Shown here piece after piece: positions 24,703 through 33,503 of a DNA stretch of 64,000 nt (the first letter of the stretch is position 1; the number at the start of each line of letters is the position of its first letter). Below the pieces are notes generated by a model that saw only the letters and a list, made by a program, of their open reading frames with translations, did no database searches and was not told the DNA's origin. Origin of the DNA: DAHUXT01 sp036273675 (lineage in GTDB: Bacteria > Chloroflexota > Ktedonobacteria > Ktedonobacterales > JADMIN01); NCBI GenBank assembly GCA_036273675.1, contig DASUHD010000088.1, positions 62,001-126,000 on the forward strand, in the 5' to 3' direction. Position numbers and translations under genes: made by a program.

Positions 24703-26043
24703 ATGAGCCGGTTATCTTCAACGCCGCCTGCCGTAATGAAGTCATCCATTGCGGATACTGGCCTGCGCCTGCGTGGCGGTTGGTTGGTGATAACGTGGGT
24801 GGTGTGGACCATTTTGGCGCTACTCTGCCTGGTCAATTTTGTGGCGAGTATCCCCAACTACCTCCTGGCAGTTCAAGCCTCATGTCAGCCAGGGACGTGC
24901 GTAGCGGGGCAGCCGACAACTGCGACATTGCTTGTGCTGCGCCAGTTTGGCCTCTCAGTAGGCGCCTATGCCACGCTCGGCGTTGCGCTGGTTGGGGTCA
25001 CCGCGTTGGTCTACTGCGGAGCGGCAGCGATAATCGTCTGGCGCAAACCGAGCGATTGGATGGCTCTGCTCGTCAGCAGTATGTTCGTCACGCAGGGACT
25101 GTATGAGAACAATTTTCTGCAAGGCCCCTTTGACAACCACACATCACCCTGGCATGTGGTTGGCCTGGCCATTGCCTTCATTTCGCCAGTGCAGGTGCTT
25201 GCGGTCTGCGCGCTCTTCCCCAATGGAAAATTCGTCGCCCGCTGGATTGGGTGGACACTTCTCGCGCTCTGCCTGATTGATGTCGCTCCCAGCTTCTTCC
25301 CGGCGGTGCCATTGGGCAACCTGCTAGAAAGCCTCTTCGTTCTGAGCGCTTTCCCACTGGTTGCGGGATCGATGGTCTATCGCTATCGCCGCGCATCCAC
25401 GCCAGTTGAGCAGCAGCAGACGAAATGGGTGGTATTTGGCTTGCTGGTGGTTTTCGTTGCGTTTATGGCGTGGTTTATCCCGCAGATTATCCTGTTTGGC
25501 TCGCTGAGCCAGTCCGGGTCGCTCTATGACCTCATCGGCCATCCTCTCTTTACCTTCGCGTCTCTGGCCATTCCTATCTGCGTGACTATCGCCATCCTGC
25601 GTTATCGCCTCTGGGATATCGATGTCATCATCAATAAGGCGCTCGTCTATGGCTCGCTGACACTGCTGCTCACGGCGCTCTATGCGGGCCTGATCATTGG
25701 CATGGAGAGTCTCACCCAGATCATCGCTGGCCGAAACGCGAACGAACCAGTGGCGCTGGTCATTTCAACGCTGGCAATAGCCGCCCTTTTTCAGCCGGCG
25801 CGCAGGCGCATCCAGCGCACGATTGATCGGCGCTTCTATCGCAGGAAGTATAACGCCGACAAAACGCTGGCCAGTTTCGGCGCGATGGTGCGCAACGAGG
25901 TGGATCTGAATCGGCTCTGCGAGCAGTTAATTGCGGTCGTCGATGAAACGATGCAATCAACACATATCTCTCTCTGGCTGCGGCATCCACAGCACTCCAC
26001 AGCACAGCCGACCCATTCCGCGCAGCAGTCCGGAGACCGCTGA
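24703..26043 (+). CDS. 7TM sensor-like membrane protein with GAF-like C-terminal fragment, 446 aa
   Basis: About nine hydrophobic segments over the first 370 residues. The junction LRYRLWDIDVIINKALVYGSLTLLLTALYAGLII, then FQPARRRIQRTIDRRFYRRKYN, is the stereotyped linker seen in many Chloroflexota/Actinobacteria membrane sensor kinases. After it comes only a short helical stretch (LASFGAMVRNEVDLNRLCEQLIAVVDETMQ) where kinase or GAF domains normally begin; then the frame stops in a repeat element. So it looks like a sensor trunk without an output domain. GAGGGAAG precedes the ATG. Confidence 0.75.
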   Translation: MSRLSSTPPAVMKSSIADTGLRLRGGWLVITWVVWTILALLCLVNFVASIPNYLLAVQASCQPGTCVAGQPTTATLLVLRQFGLSVGAYATLGVALVGVTALVYCGAAAIIVWRKPSDWMALLVSSMFVTQGLYENNFLQGPFDNHTSPWHVVGLAIAFISPVQVLAVCALFPNGKFVARWIGWTLLALCLIDVAPSFFPAVPLGNLLESLFVLSAFPLVAGSMVYRYRRASTPVEQQQTKWVVFGLLVVFVAFMAWFIPQIILFGSLSQSGSLYDLIGHPLFTFASLAIPICVTIAILRYRLWDIDVIINKALVYGSLTLLLTALYAGLIIGMESLTQIIAGRNANEPVALVISTLAIAALFQPARRRIQRTIDRRFYRRKYNADKTLASFGAMVRNEVDLNRLCEQLIAVVDETMQSTHISLWLRHPQHSTAQPTHSAQQSGDR

Positions 26044-26136
26044 CTAAGAGTTCCTGGCACAACCCGTTCCTAGCCGCGGCCTTCATGTCGCGAAGCTGGC
26101 CTACTCCTATCATTGCCACTGGGACCTGATTATCTG
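26043..26136 (+). repeat. MITE-like repeat, copy 3 (right end degraded)
   Basis: Starts CTAAGAGTTCCTGGCACAACC immediately after the TGA of the sensor-like gene, continues with the core CGCGGCCTTCATGTCGCGAAGCTGGCCTACTCC, and loses similarity after CCTGATTATC. It may have truncated the gene in front of it. Confidence 0.7.
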
Positions 26137-26361
26137 TCGCGGGATGCGCAGGCCAGGGAGTCTGGAACGCTCTATGCTACGTATTCCTGAGCAGGCGGCA
26201 TCGTGTTACCGGGCATGCCGTCACTCGTATCTTGAGAAAAGGATAGCCAGTTGTGCTACCTGATGTCCTCATGATGTACTATAATCGCTGAATAGAGGTG
26301 AACAGATGGCAAGGTCTTTGGGAATGCCAGCACCTCGCCCTAGGGAATGGAGCGAAAGATT

Positions 26362-26616
26362 ATGTTAGGCGGTTTTCACTGGTGGGATCTGCTCCCTCTG
26401 GCCCTCATCGCGCTCCTGATTTGGGGACCCAAGCGGCTCCCGGAAATGGGCTCGTCCATTGGGAAGACGATCAAAGAGTTCCAGAAGTCGATGCGCGACA
26501 TAAAAGAGCCGGATGCGACGCCAACTGCCGCCATTCCGCCCGCAACGCCCGCGACGACGCCGGAGCTGCCATCTGCCACACCGGTTAGCGCCACGAACGA
26601 GACTCCTAAAGAATAG
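26362..26616 (+). CDS. tatA: Sec-independent translocase subunit TatA, 84 aa
   Basis: A single N-terminal membrane helix (LLPLALIALLIWGPKRLPEMG) is followed by the amphipathic helix GSSIGKTIKEFQKSMRDIKE and a Pro/Ala/Thr-rich tail. The hinge WGPKRLPE is the TatA/B family signature (usually FGPKKLPE). An ATG at 26347 is in frame, but GGAG is correctly spaced for 26362. It pairs with tatC, 78 bp downstream. TatA forms the pore for folded proteins. Confidence 0.9.
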   Translation: MLGGFHWWDLLPLALIALLIWGPKRLPEMGSSIGKTIKEFQKSMRDIKEPDATPTAAIPPATPATTPELPSATPVSATNETPKE

Positions 26617-26694
26617 GCGCCGCGCGCAACCGCTTGAGCGCCTTGAGCGCACCGGCACAGGCGAAATGGGCATGTGGTTGGTGGGAGGGATGCG

Positions 26695-27474
26695 ATGGCA
26701 GCGGAACATCTGCATGAAGTCAATCAGGCCGCCGAAGAGGAGGAACCTGAAGGCGGTACGATGACGCTCATCGAGCATCTCGAAGAGTTGCGCGGCCGCA
26801 TGATCAAAATGGTGATCGCGGTCGCGGTCTGCTCGATTGTGGGCATCATCTTCTGGGACCGCATCATCGGCTTCCTGCTGATCCCCCTCCCCGCCGCCGC
26901 CAACAAGCTGCCCGGCGCGGAAAAAGGCCAACTGGTGGCCCACGATATCGGCGAGCCGTTTATGGTCGCGCTGAAGGTCGGCATCGCCGTGGGCATTATG
27001 GTGGCCTCACCGATCATCCTCTATCAACTCTGGGCCTTTATCTCGCCCGCGCTGACCCGCCGCGAACGCAAGTATGCGCTGCCGTTCACGCTGCTGGGGG
27101 TCGGCCTCTTCTTTGTCGGCATCACCGTCGGCTTCATCGTCTTGCGCTATCCGATTGATTGGCTGGTTACCTTCGGCAGCGATCGGTTCTTGCTGCTCAC
27201 CGACGCCGACAGCTATTTCACCTTTGTCACATACTTCCTGCTGGCCTTCGCGATTGTCTTCGAGCTGCCGCTGGTGCTGACGTTCATGTCGGTGGTGGGG
27301 ATCATCAGCAGCACACTCCTGCGGCAGAAGCGGCTAGTCATTCTCTTTGGCCTCTGGTTCCTCTCTTGCTTCATCACCCCTGGCGCGGACCCATTCAGCC
27401 CGGTGATTATCGGCGCCAGCTTCACAGTGCTCTTCGAGCTCTCGATTCTGCTGATGCGCGCTATTGGCCGCTAG
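26695..27474 (+). CDS. tatC: Sec-independent translocase subunit TatC, 259 aa
   Basis: Six-TM receptor for twin-arginine signals. Signatures: MTLIEHLEELRGRMIKMV at the N-terminus (conserved HLEELR), FMVALKVGIAVGIMVASPIILYQLWAFISPALTRRERKY (SPxxxYQxWxFxxPxL...E) and SCFITPGADPFSP near the end. A polar N-terminal extension of about 22 residues precedes the first motif. GGGAGGG is well placed for ATG 26695; the frame is open to 26674. A Tat substrate in this window is the Rieske protein. Confidence 0.93.
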   Translation: MAAEHLHEVNQAAEEEEPEGGTMTLIEHLEELRGRMIKMVIAVAVCSIVGIIFWDRIIGFLLIPLPAAANKLPGAEKGQLVAHDIGEPFMVALKVGIAVGIMVASPIILYQLWAFISPALTRRERKYALPFTLLGVGLFFVGITVGFIVLRYPIDWLVTFGSDRFLLLTDADSYFTFVTYFLLAFAIVFELPLVLTFMSVVGIISSTLLRQKRLVILFGLWFLSCFITPGADPFSPVIIGASFTVLFELSILLMRAIGR

Positions 27475-27512
27475 GTCGCCAGGACGTCAGACCATTAGGC
27501 CCGTGCCTGGGG

Positions 27513-28268
27513 CTATACCCCAAACGCGCGGGCCAGCGTTTTGCGCAGTTCCGGCGGCAGCGAGTGACGCGCGCGTGGAAGCTCATACAGGGATGCAACA
27601 GACGACGCGAGGATGGCGATAGCGCTCAGCCGCTCCATCCGGCGCAGCAGATCACGCGCGCTGGCAAATCCCCTCCGTATGCACGCGGCGTCGTCTTTCC
27701 GTTGTCCAGCAGCCGCGAGTGTTTCGAGTGCGGCCTGGACCTGTTCAGTCGAGGCGGCGTCAGGCTCGCCCACCAGCGCAAGGACATTCGGGGTCGAGGG
27801 CTGCAACTGGCGCAGCTTGTCGGCGAGGATGGCTTCCAGGCGGAGTTTCGCGTCGGCGTCGGATGGCCGGAGGTGCCGCACCTCCACGGTGAATGTCGTG
27901 TGCGACTTGAAGGTCACCCCGAAGTCGGGTCCGCGCTGGCGTTCGGCAAGATACGGTTCATAGACGAGGGTGAAGCCACGTTCGGTCAGGAGCCTGTGCG
28001 CCACATCCAGCTCCGCCAGCAGATCAAGATAGCCACCATCATCGCCGATGCCGCGCAACTTTTTGCCAATTTTCCCCTGGTAGAGATCGAGAAAGGCGGC
28101 GAATCGCTGGCTTGCCGTGGCCCATACATAGCACTGCGCCGCCAGAGGTGTCGCCCCGAAGAGCGCATCGCACAGCCGGGAGACATCGGTGCGTTTCTGC
28201 CGACCAGTGACCTGACCCGACGTTTTGTTGGAAGGCATAGCTGACATCCCGGGATATTGCTTGTTCAC
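27513..28268 (-). CDS. Unknown protein with a possible PD-(D/E)xK-like core, 251 aa
   Basis: I do not recognise a named family. The middle reads ERGFTLVYEPYL..GPDFGVTFKSHTTFTVEVRHLRP: an Asp-containing strand followed by 'VEV', the order of catalytic residues in PD-(D/E)xK nucleases, but the Lys is replaced by Arg. The rest is mainly helical with many Leu/Ala/Arg; no signal peptide or membrane segment. The frame begins with GTG at 28268, while ATG at 28238 (MPSNKT) is equally possible. It converges on tatC and is followed upstream by a membrane protein gene on the same strand. Confidence 0.55.
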   Translation of the reverse strand: MNKQYPGMSAMPSNKTSGQVTGRQKRTDVSRLCDALFGATPLAAQCYVWATASQRFAAFLDLYQGKIGKKLRGIGDDGGYLDLLAELDVAHRLLTERGFTLVYEPYLAERQRGPDFGVTFKSHTTFTVEVRHLRPSDADAKLRLEAILADKLRQLQPSTPNVLALVGEPDAASTEQVQAALETLAAAGQRKDDAACIRRGFASARDLLRRMERLSAIAILASSVASLYELPRARHSLPPELRKTLARAFGV

Positions 28269-28413
28269 TGTCCGCTGCGCTGAGATGCGCCGCCACCCTT
28301 GCTACAATTCACTGTACGCTATATTCCCGGCGCTTGCACAGAGGAAATCTGACGGAAAACAGACCGCGCCGCGCATCCGTACACGAGGATGGCGGCGCGA
28401 ATTGGGGGCGCGA

Positions 28414-28863
28414 CTAGCGGCCAGCGCGGGCGGTACGCTTCTTGGGGTTGGGCGGCGGGATGTACTGCGCCTTCACGCGTTCCTGGTGATAGTACTCCAG
28501 GTGATGGGAATAGTGGCGGGTGAAGTACAGGCCCCAATAGACGGCGATGATGCCGAGCCAGAGCAGCCAGCCGTAGCGCCAGACGCGCCAGTCGAAAAGC
28601 GAAAGCTCAGCATAGCGCGCGCCAATCAGAATCCAGCCCAGCAGCGCAAGCGGCCAGAGCTGATTCATGAACTTGGTCATGAGATACTTGTGGAGCGTAT
28701 GATGCCCGAAGAAGCGCTTGCGTCCCTCGAACGCGTAGTAGAGCGGGATGAGCAGGCCGAGTCCGCAGAAGATCATCCAGGGCAGATAAAAGTGAAAAGT
28801 CGCAGGAGTACCCGACGCCGTATTGTTCGGGTCCGTAAATAACCAGGCGATGACCTTATCCAT
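28414..28863 (-). CDS. Small membrane protein, three TM segments, 149 aa
   Basis: Three hydrophobic segments (about 24-44 WMIFCGLGLLIPLYYAF, 65-85 and 95-115) with Trp/Tyr-rich edges and a basic C-terminal tail (PPPNPKKRTARAGR). A His-rich stretch, RHYSHHLEYYHQERV, lies after the last segment and might bind metal. No family recognised. GGAGGACGG is about 12 bases before the ATG at 28863. Single gene. Confidence 0.6.
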   Translation of the reverse strand: MDKVIAWLFTDPNNTASGTPATFHFYLPWMIFCGLGLLIPLYYAFEGRKRFFGHHTLHKYLMTKFMNQLWPLALLGWILIGARYAELSLFDWRVWRYGWLLWLGIIAVYWGLYFTRHYSHHLEYYHQERVKAQYIPPPNPKKRTARAGR

Positions 28864-29020
28864 GGATCGTGCCGTCCTCCACATTGCCGCTACGCAAAGC
28901 CGCCGTATGCCCGTTCGCTTCTGGCGCGGACACTTATCCAGGTCATTTTATCAGACGCGCGGCGCACGGTCAAATACGCGCAAATTGGGGGAGGAGGATG
29001 GCATGGTGAAGCCTTCGTGT

Positions 29021-29026
29021 TATACT
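29021..29026 (+). promoter_or_regulatory. Candidate -10 element of the surface-protein gene
   Basis: TATACT in GTGTTATACTGATGCGG, about 90 bp before the ATG at 29113, upstream of the GACTGA repeats. Confidence 0.4.
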
Positions 29027-29057
29027 GATGCGGCTGATGCGGCAAGGCGCTACAGGG

Positions 29058-29087
29058 GACTGAGACTGAGACTGAGACTGAGACTGA
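29058..29087 (+). repeat. Hexanucleotide tandem repeat, GACTGA x 5
   Basis: Five perfect units between the candidate -10 and the ribosome-binding site (GGAGGGGG) of the surface-protein gene. Slippage here would change the leader length without touching the reading frame. Confidence 0.9.
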
Positions 29088-29112
29088 GTGGCCAGCAACG
29101 GAGGGGGCAGGC

Positions 29113-30180
29113 ATGCGACGCAGGGCGCAACTCATCATTGGCCGAGGATGGTATGGGCTTTGGGCGCTGATGATGATGGCGCTGGTAGTAGGGGCCGTTC
29201 ATACGTCGCCCGCCGCCCACGCCGACGCCACCGGCAGTATGCATGTGGTGGTCCCGGCGCCTTCGAGCGATGGTAAGACCGTGCAGGGGACAGTGGGCGC
29301 GAATGTCTCGGTCTCTATGAGCCAGGCAACTGCGGGCGCGACCTATAACCTGGGCTGGGCCAACATCACTGATGGCTGCGCGAGCGCACTTAACCCCTTC
29401 ACCAATGGCACGATCACGGTGATGGCGGATAGCAGCGGCAGTTTCACCGCCACCTTTGCTTGGCCAGCCGCCGCGGGAACCCCTGGCACGCTTTACCTCA
29501 TCTGCGCCAGTGACGCCGCGAACCCCACGACCGACGTGGTGACTGCCGATCAGCAATTCCAGGTGCTCGGCTCCAATGCTCCAAGGGTCACGCTCTCGCA
29601 GGCGCCTTCATCCACACATCCTGGCAAGGTGTATGCCGCGGGCGGGCCAGTGCAGGTGCAGGGCAGAGGCTTTTTCCCCCAGGGTACGGCGATAGCGATC
29701 TTCGTGACGCCGAGCGGCAACTTCGCTGCGGGAGATTATCAGCCGGACAATGCACTCCAGACGAAGGACGGCGCGTCGATCCTCTCGGACAACCAGGGGC
29801 AGTTCACTGCGATTGTCGTGCTGCCGTCAACGATTACCGGGCAGCTTTTCCTACACGCCGTCTCGACAGATGCGGTCGTCAACAGCCAGCCGCCGTTCCC
29901 GCCATCGCTCGTCGCCACCAGCGTTATTCAGATTGGCCCACCCGAGGCGACGCCAACGGTCGAGCCTACGCCAACGCCCGCAACGAAGACCGATACGACC
30001 CCGAAGTCTGATGATATGGGGCGCGTTCTGGCGATTGCGGGGCTTGGCCTCCTAAGCCTGATCCTCTTTGTCGTCGGCGGCATCCTTGTGATCTCGGCAG
30101 CCGCCGGGCCGCGCAAGCCGCCCACGATGGATAGCGGGACGCGCTCGCAGTCCGCCATCCGAGCCGACCAGCAGTGGTAA
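29113..30180 (+). CDS. Secreted, membrane-anchored surface protein with Ig/IPT-like domains, 355 aa
   Basis: An N-terminal signal peptide (about 12-36, ending SPAAHADA) leads into a beta-rich ectodomain: residues 40-150 and 155-280 each look like an Ig/IPT-like unit ('GGPVQVQGRGFFPQGTAIAIFVTP' is the typical IPT opening). A Thr/Pro linker (EATPTVEPTPTPATKTDTT) precedes a C-terminal TM helix (about 302-325) and a short basic tail, i.e. an anchored extracellular protein. GGAGGGGG stands before the ATG. The function is unknown; adhesion or envelope structure is plausible. Confidence 0.75.
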   Translation: MRRRAQLIIGRGWYGLWALMMMALVVGAVHTSPAAHADATGSMHVVVPAPSSDGKTVQGTVGANVSVSMSQATAGATYNLGWANITDGCASALNPFTNGTITVMADSSGSFTATFAWPAAAGTPGTLYLICASDAANPTTDVVTADQQFQVLGSNAPRVTLSQAPSSTHPGKVYAAGGPVQVQGRGFFPQGTAIAIFVTPSGNFAAGDYQPDNALQTKDGASILSDNQGQFTAIVVLPSTITGQLFLHAVSTDAVVNSQPPFPPSLVATSVIQIGPPEATPTVEPTPTPATKTDTTPKSDDMGRVLAIAGLGLLSLILFVVGGILVISAAAGPRKPPTMDSGTRSQSAIRADQQW

Positions 30181-30237
30181 AGCGCCCACTCCCTTCACGA
30201 GGGAGGGGAAGCAGAAACACTCGCTTCGCAGTGGTTC

Positions 30238-30330
30238 TCTTTAGAACCGCCTAACACAACCGTCAGGCCTCAGTGGCAATGTTGGGAGTAGGCCAGCTTC
30301 GCGGCATGAATGCCGCGGCTAAAAACAGCG
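30238..30330 (-). repeat. MITE-like repeat, copy 4 (5' end missing)
   Basis: Read on the minus strand: TTAGCCGCGGCATTCATGCCGCG, then AAGCTGGCCTACTCCC, ending CTGACGGTTGTGTTAGGCGGTTCTAA. The right terminal repeat is intact; the left one is replaced by unrelated sequence. Confidence 0.75.
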
Positions 30331-30366
30331 TTTGTCTGGATCTCTGGTTCTCCCTCCCTTTTAGGG

Positions 30367-30426
30367 GCTGGCGCGCGAGGCGATAGCCTCGGAGCACGCG
30401 ACAAGCGCGCGCAGCGCCAGCGGCCC
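30367..30426 (+). repeat. GGAG stem-loop element A
   Basis: Outer stem GCTGGCGC / GCGCCAGC (8 bp perfect), enclosing hairpin GAGGC-gata-GCCTC, the tetranucleotide GGAG, a second hairpin ACGCG-acaa-GCGCGC, and the tail GGCCC. Element B at 33504-33558 has the same order with different stem sequences, suggesting the structure is conserved. Confidence 0.6.
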
Positions 30427-30473
30427 GCAGGGGGAGGGGGCAGTCGTTGGCCTCTTACGGCCAAGGGGATCGT

Positions 30474-32006
30474 TTACAGCTCGCTCTGCAGGGCGCGCAA
30501 CTGGTCGGCGGGGAGCACCTGGAACTTGAGCAGCAGCGTGGCGAGGTCTTCGTCTTTGCCAGTGGCGGCCAGTTCCTGTTTGATGCGCCCAAGCGAGGAT
30601 ATCTGTTGCGGGCTGACGAGTCCCCGGCTGACGAGCAAGGCCGCCAGCAACTGGTCAGGGCTGAGGAACTTGAAGAGCAGCGCCAGTTCGCCGAGCTTGA
30701 ACTGCATCCCAACGCCAGTGAGCATCTGCTGGATGCCGCGTAGCGCCTCGAGTTTCTGGTCGGTCAGCATCGCGCCCTCTACCAGGACGGTGCTCAGCGC
30801 GCGCTCGGTGGGGGTTCCGGTATAGCCCGTGCCGGCGGTGGGCATCGCGGCGATGCGCTGGGTTGACTCTTGCAGCGCCGCGCCCATCTGGCCCATCGCC
30901 CCCATTGACCCCATCTGGCCTCTCTGGCTCTGCTGCCCCATATGACCCATGTGACCCATGTGACCCATGTGACCCATCTGGCCATACCGCTCGATCTGCT
31001 CGAAGGTGGCCTCGGGAACGACGCTCGTCACCTGATCGTCTTCTTCGGGTGGAATCCAGACATCTACGATCTGATGTTCATCCCGCCCCATCTGGCTCAT
31101 CTGGTTCATAGGATGCGCGGGTTGCTGTTGCCGCGACATCTGCTGGCCGCCAAATGGCTGACCGAATCCCAATGAGTCGGGTTGCGACGGCTGGCTGAAT
31201 GGATTGCTGGCCGCGCTGCCTGGAGCCTGCCCCCAGGCCGCCCCGCCGCCAGGCGGTGGCGCCGCGTTGCCCGCCGCGAACGGATTCACATTATAGGGCT
31301 GGGCGAACGGCGAATTGTTCGCGGGCTGGCCACCGGAGAATGGATTCGAGGGGGCGGGCTGGGCGAACGGTGACGCGGAGAGCGGCTGCGCGAATGGCGA
31401 TGCCTGTGGATTAGACGAATACGGCGGAACGGAGGGCTGACTGTTCGGCAGGGGCGATGGTTGACTGAAGGGGGAATAGGACGGCTGACTGAAAGGTGAT
31501 GGCATCCCGTACGCTGCGCCAATGTGCTGATTCGCGCCAGGGGCTGCGAGGGCAGGCAGCGCGCCATTGAGCGGTATCCGCTGGCGCACGCCATCCAGCA
31601 CCTTCTGGAACTCCTGGACACCCCGCACCTCTACGTCGGCCAGCGCCCGCGCCGCCGGATCGAAATCGGGGTCGAGCGCATTCGCGGGAGTGATGAAGCG
31701 GAACGTCATGACCTGTAGCGAGCGCCCGCGCCGTTGCGCATCCAGCGCGACCCAGAATTCGCGGCGCCCGGCCGTCGCGTTGCCGAGATCGACCAGTACC
31801 AGCGCGACCAGTTGCTTGCCAAGCATGCCAAAGAGCTCGACTGGGGTGCGGGCAGCGCGGACATCATAACCTGTCACACGAAGTTGAGAGAGCAGTGGAA
31901 CCGCAATTGTATCATCACGCTCGAACAGCACGACGAGCGGCGAGGTGGCATTTCCCATTCCCATATCAGCGGCGAAGCCGGTTCCCGGCGCTTGCAGTAT
32001 AGCCAT
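30474..32006 (-). CDS. Receiver-like protein with long low-complexity linker and helical C-terminal repeats, 510 aa
   Basis: Residues 20-150 look like a degenerate REC or Flavodoxin-fold domain (PLVVLFERDDTIAVPLLSQLRVTGYDVRAARTP..LVLVDLGN), with a single Asp at the expected phosphoacceptor strand. Residues 170-330 are Gln/Ser/Pro/Asn-rich (repeats of 'SPFAQP'), then come four MGH repeats at about 345-358. The last 110 residues form helices of the type 'LL.LGLVSPQQI..LGRIKQEL', resembling MshEN-like or DUF4388-associated helical repeats. It is probably a signalling scaffold. No clear ribosome-binding site; start chosen as the longest ATG frame. Confidence 0.65.
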   Translation of the reverse strand: MAILQAPGTGFAADMGMGNATSPLVVLFERDDTIAVPLLSQLRVTGYDVRAARTPVELFGMLGKQLVALVLVDLGNATAGRREFWVALDAQRRGRSLQVMTFRFITPANALDPDFDPAARALADVEVRGVQEFQKVLDGVRQRIPLNGALPALAAPGANQHIGAAYGMPSPFSQPSYSPFSQPSPLPNSQPSVPPYSSNPQASPFAQPLSASPFAQPAPSNPFSGGQPANNSPFAQPYNVNPFAAGNAAPPPGGGAAWGQAPGSAASNPFSQPSQPDSLGFGQPFGGQQMSRQQQPAHPMNQMSQMGRDEHQIVDVWIPPEEDDQVTSVVPEATFEQIERYGQMGHMGHMGHMGHMGQQSQRGQMGSMGAMGQMGAALQESTQRIAAMPTAGTGYTGTPTERALSTVLVEGAMLTDQKLEALRGIQQMLTGVGMQFKLGELALLFKFLSPDQLLAALLVSRGLVSPQQISSLGRIKQELAATGKDEDLATLLLKFQVLPADQLRALQSEL

Positions 32007-32110
32007 TGGCTCTCTACATCCCCCCTCAACGATAGCCGCACTCCAAGTCCCGAAATCCTTTCGGGCGGCGTTGCCCGTGGCCCCCAGTATAGCACACTCC
32101 TCGCGCCTGT

Positions 32111-33421
32111 CTATCCCCTTTCGGTACTTCCCTCACCTCCCATAAACAGTTGGCCGCACAGATACGTCCGCGCAACCAGATTGACGCCGAAATGATAGGC
32201 CAGCTCGCGCTCGTCGTCCCCTCGCATCACAATCAGGTCACAGTGTTTGCCCGGCTCCAGGCTGCCCACCTCCGCCTCTATGGCCAGCGCCGCCGCGCCG
32301 CCACGGGTGGCCGCCGTGACCGCTTCGTCGAGTGTCATCCCCATCGCGCTGACCGCCAGCGCGATCATCATCTGCATGTTTTCAGAATAGCTGGTCCCAG
32401 GGTTGAAATCGGTCGCCAGCGCGGTGCGCACGCCATGTTCGCGCAGGCGCTGGGCAGAGGGATAGGCGATGCTGAGCGAAAACGAGCAGCCCGGCAGCAG
32501 TGTCCCGACGACGCCCGCCCTGTTCAGCATGTCAAGCTCTTCGTCGGAGGCGAAATCGAGGTGATCGGCGGAGACCGCGTGGAGCTCGGCCGCCAGACGG
32601 GCGCCACCGGTTGGCCCAAGCTGGTTGGCGTGCAGCTTGAGCGCATAGCCCAGGGCGCGGGCCTGTTCGAGGATGCGCCGCGCCTCTTCGACGGTGAAAG
32701 CGGTACGCTCACAGAAGACATCGCAGAAGCGGGCGTCGGTGGCAAACGCGGGCAGCATCTTCTCGCAGACGAGGTCCACATAGGCGGCGCGGTCGCCTGG
32801 ATGCTCGCGGTACTCCGGCGGGAGGGTATGCGCGCCGAGAAATGTCGGCACGACGGTCGGCAGACTCGGGACGGCGGCCAGCGCACGCATCACGGCCAGG
32901 CAGCGCGCCTCGCTCTCGGGGTCGAGTCCGTAGCCGGTTTTGCCCTCGACGGTGGTGGTCCCGTGGATGGCGAAGGACTCCAGTCGGCTCTGGCCCAGGG
33001 CGGACAGCATCTCTTCGCTGGCGGCGCGGGTCGCCCGCACGGTGCTGAGGATGCCGCGTCCCTGCCGCGCCAGTTCTTCGTACGAGACGCCCGCATGGCG
33101 CAGTTGGAACTCTTCGGCGCGATTGCCCGCGAAGACGAAGTGAGTGTGCGAATCGACGAAGCCGGGCAGCACGGCGCGCCCACCAGCATCATGGCGCGCC
33201 TCTGGGGGAACCGCCTCGATGGCAACCGCCCGCGCGAGATCAGCCTCCGCCCCTACCCAGACGATCCTTCCCTTCTGGGCGGCCAGTGCGCCGTTCGAGA
33301 TGACGCCGAGCGGGCCGCTCCCATAGCGCTCCGGGGCAACCGTCACCAGCCGCGAGATGCCGGTGAGCGCGAAATCAGCGGCGAGGCGGGAATCTGCGGC
33401 TGTGTTTTTGTCGGAATCCAT
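32111..33421 (-). CDS. hutI: Imidazolonepropionase, 436 aa
   Basis: Third enzyme of histidine degradation: hydrolyses 4-imidazolone-5-propanoate to N-formimino-L-glutamate. Amidohydrolase signatures: PGFVDSHTHFVFAGNRAEEF (metal HxH), EGKTGYGLD, FLGAHTLPPEY, KLHANQL (His ligand), SADHLDF and ALATDFNPGTS (Asp). Length is normal (about 410-420 aa plus a slightly longer N-terminus). AGGAG precedes the ATG. hutU, hutH and hutG are not in the window, so it is an isolated hut gene here. Confidence 0.92.
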   Translation of the reverse strand: MDSDKNTAADSRLAADFALTGISRLVTVAPERYGSGPLGVISNGALAAQKGRIVWVGAEADLARAVAIEAVPPEARHDAGGRAVLPGFVDSHTHFVFAGNRAEEFQLRHAGVSYEELARQGRGILSTVRATRAASEEMLSALGQSRLESFAIHGTTTVEGKTGYGLDPESEARCLAVMRALAAVPSLPTVVPTFLGAHTLPPEYREHPGDRAAYVDLVCEKMLPAFATDARFCDVFCERTAFTVEEARRILEQARALGYALKLHANQLGPTGGARLAAELHAVSADHLDFASDEELDMLNRAGVVGTLLPGCSFSLSIAYPSAQRLREHGVRTALATDFNPGTSYSENMQMMIALAVSAMGMTLDEAVTAATRGGAAALAIEAEVGSLEPGKHCDLIVMRGDDERELAYHFGVNLVARTYLCGQLFMGGEGSTERG

Positions 33422-33503
33422 CGAGCGCTCCTATGGATGATATCCCGGCGTGCATTCGGGGTAGGTCAGGCGCCGGGTCGCCGTAACGTGGCCTGAAGGC
33501 GCA

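Larger units (their letters stand above)
30181..30473. other. 293-bp spacer filled by two repeat elements
   Basis: Between convergent genes. It holds MITE-like copy 4 (30238-30330) and a GGAG stem-loop element (30367-30426). No gene. Confidence 0.7.

Noticed and set aside
30941..30980. Regular short repeats that might suggest a CRISPR
   Set aside because: The units are contiguous 9-bp coding repeats without spacers.
32150..33496. 448-aa open frame on the plus strand
   Set aside because: It is antisense to hutI, whose motifs are unambiguous; long antisense frames are expected at this GC content and the translation has no domain signature.
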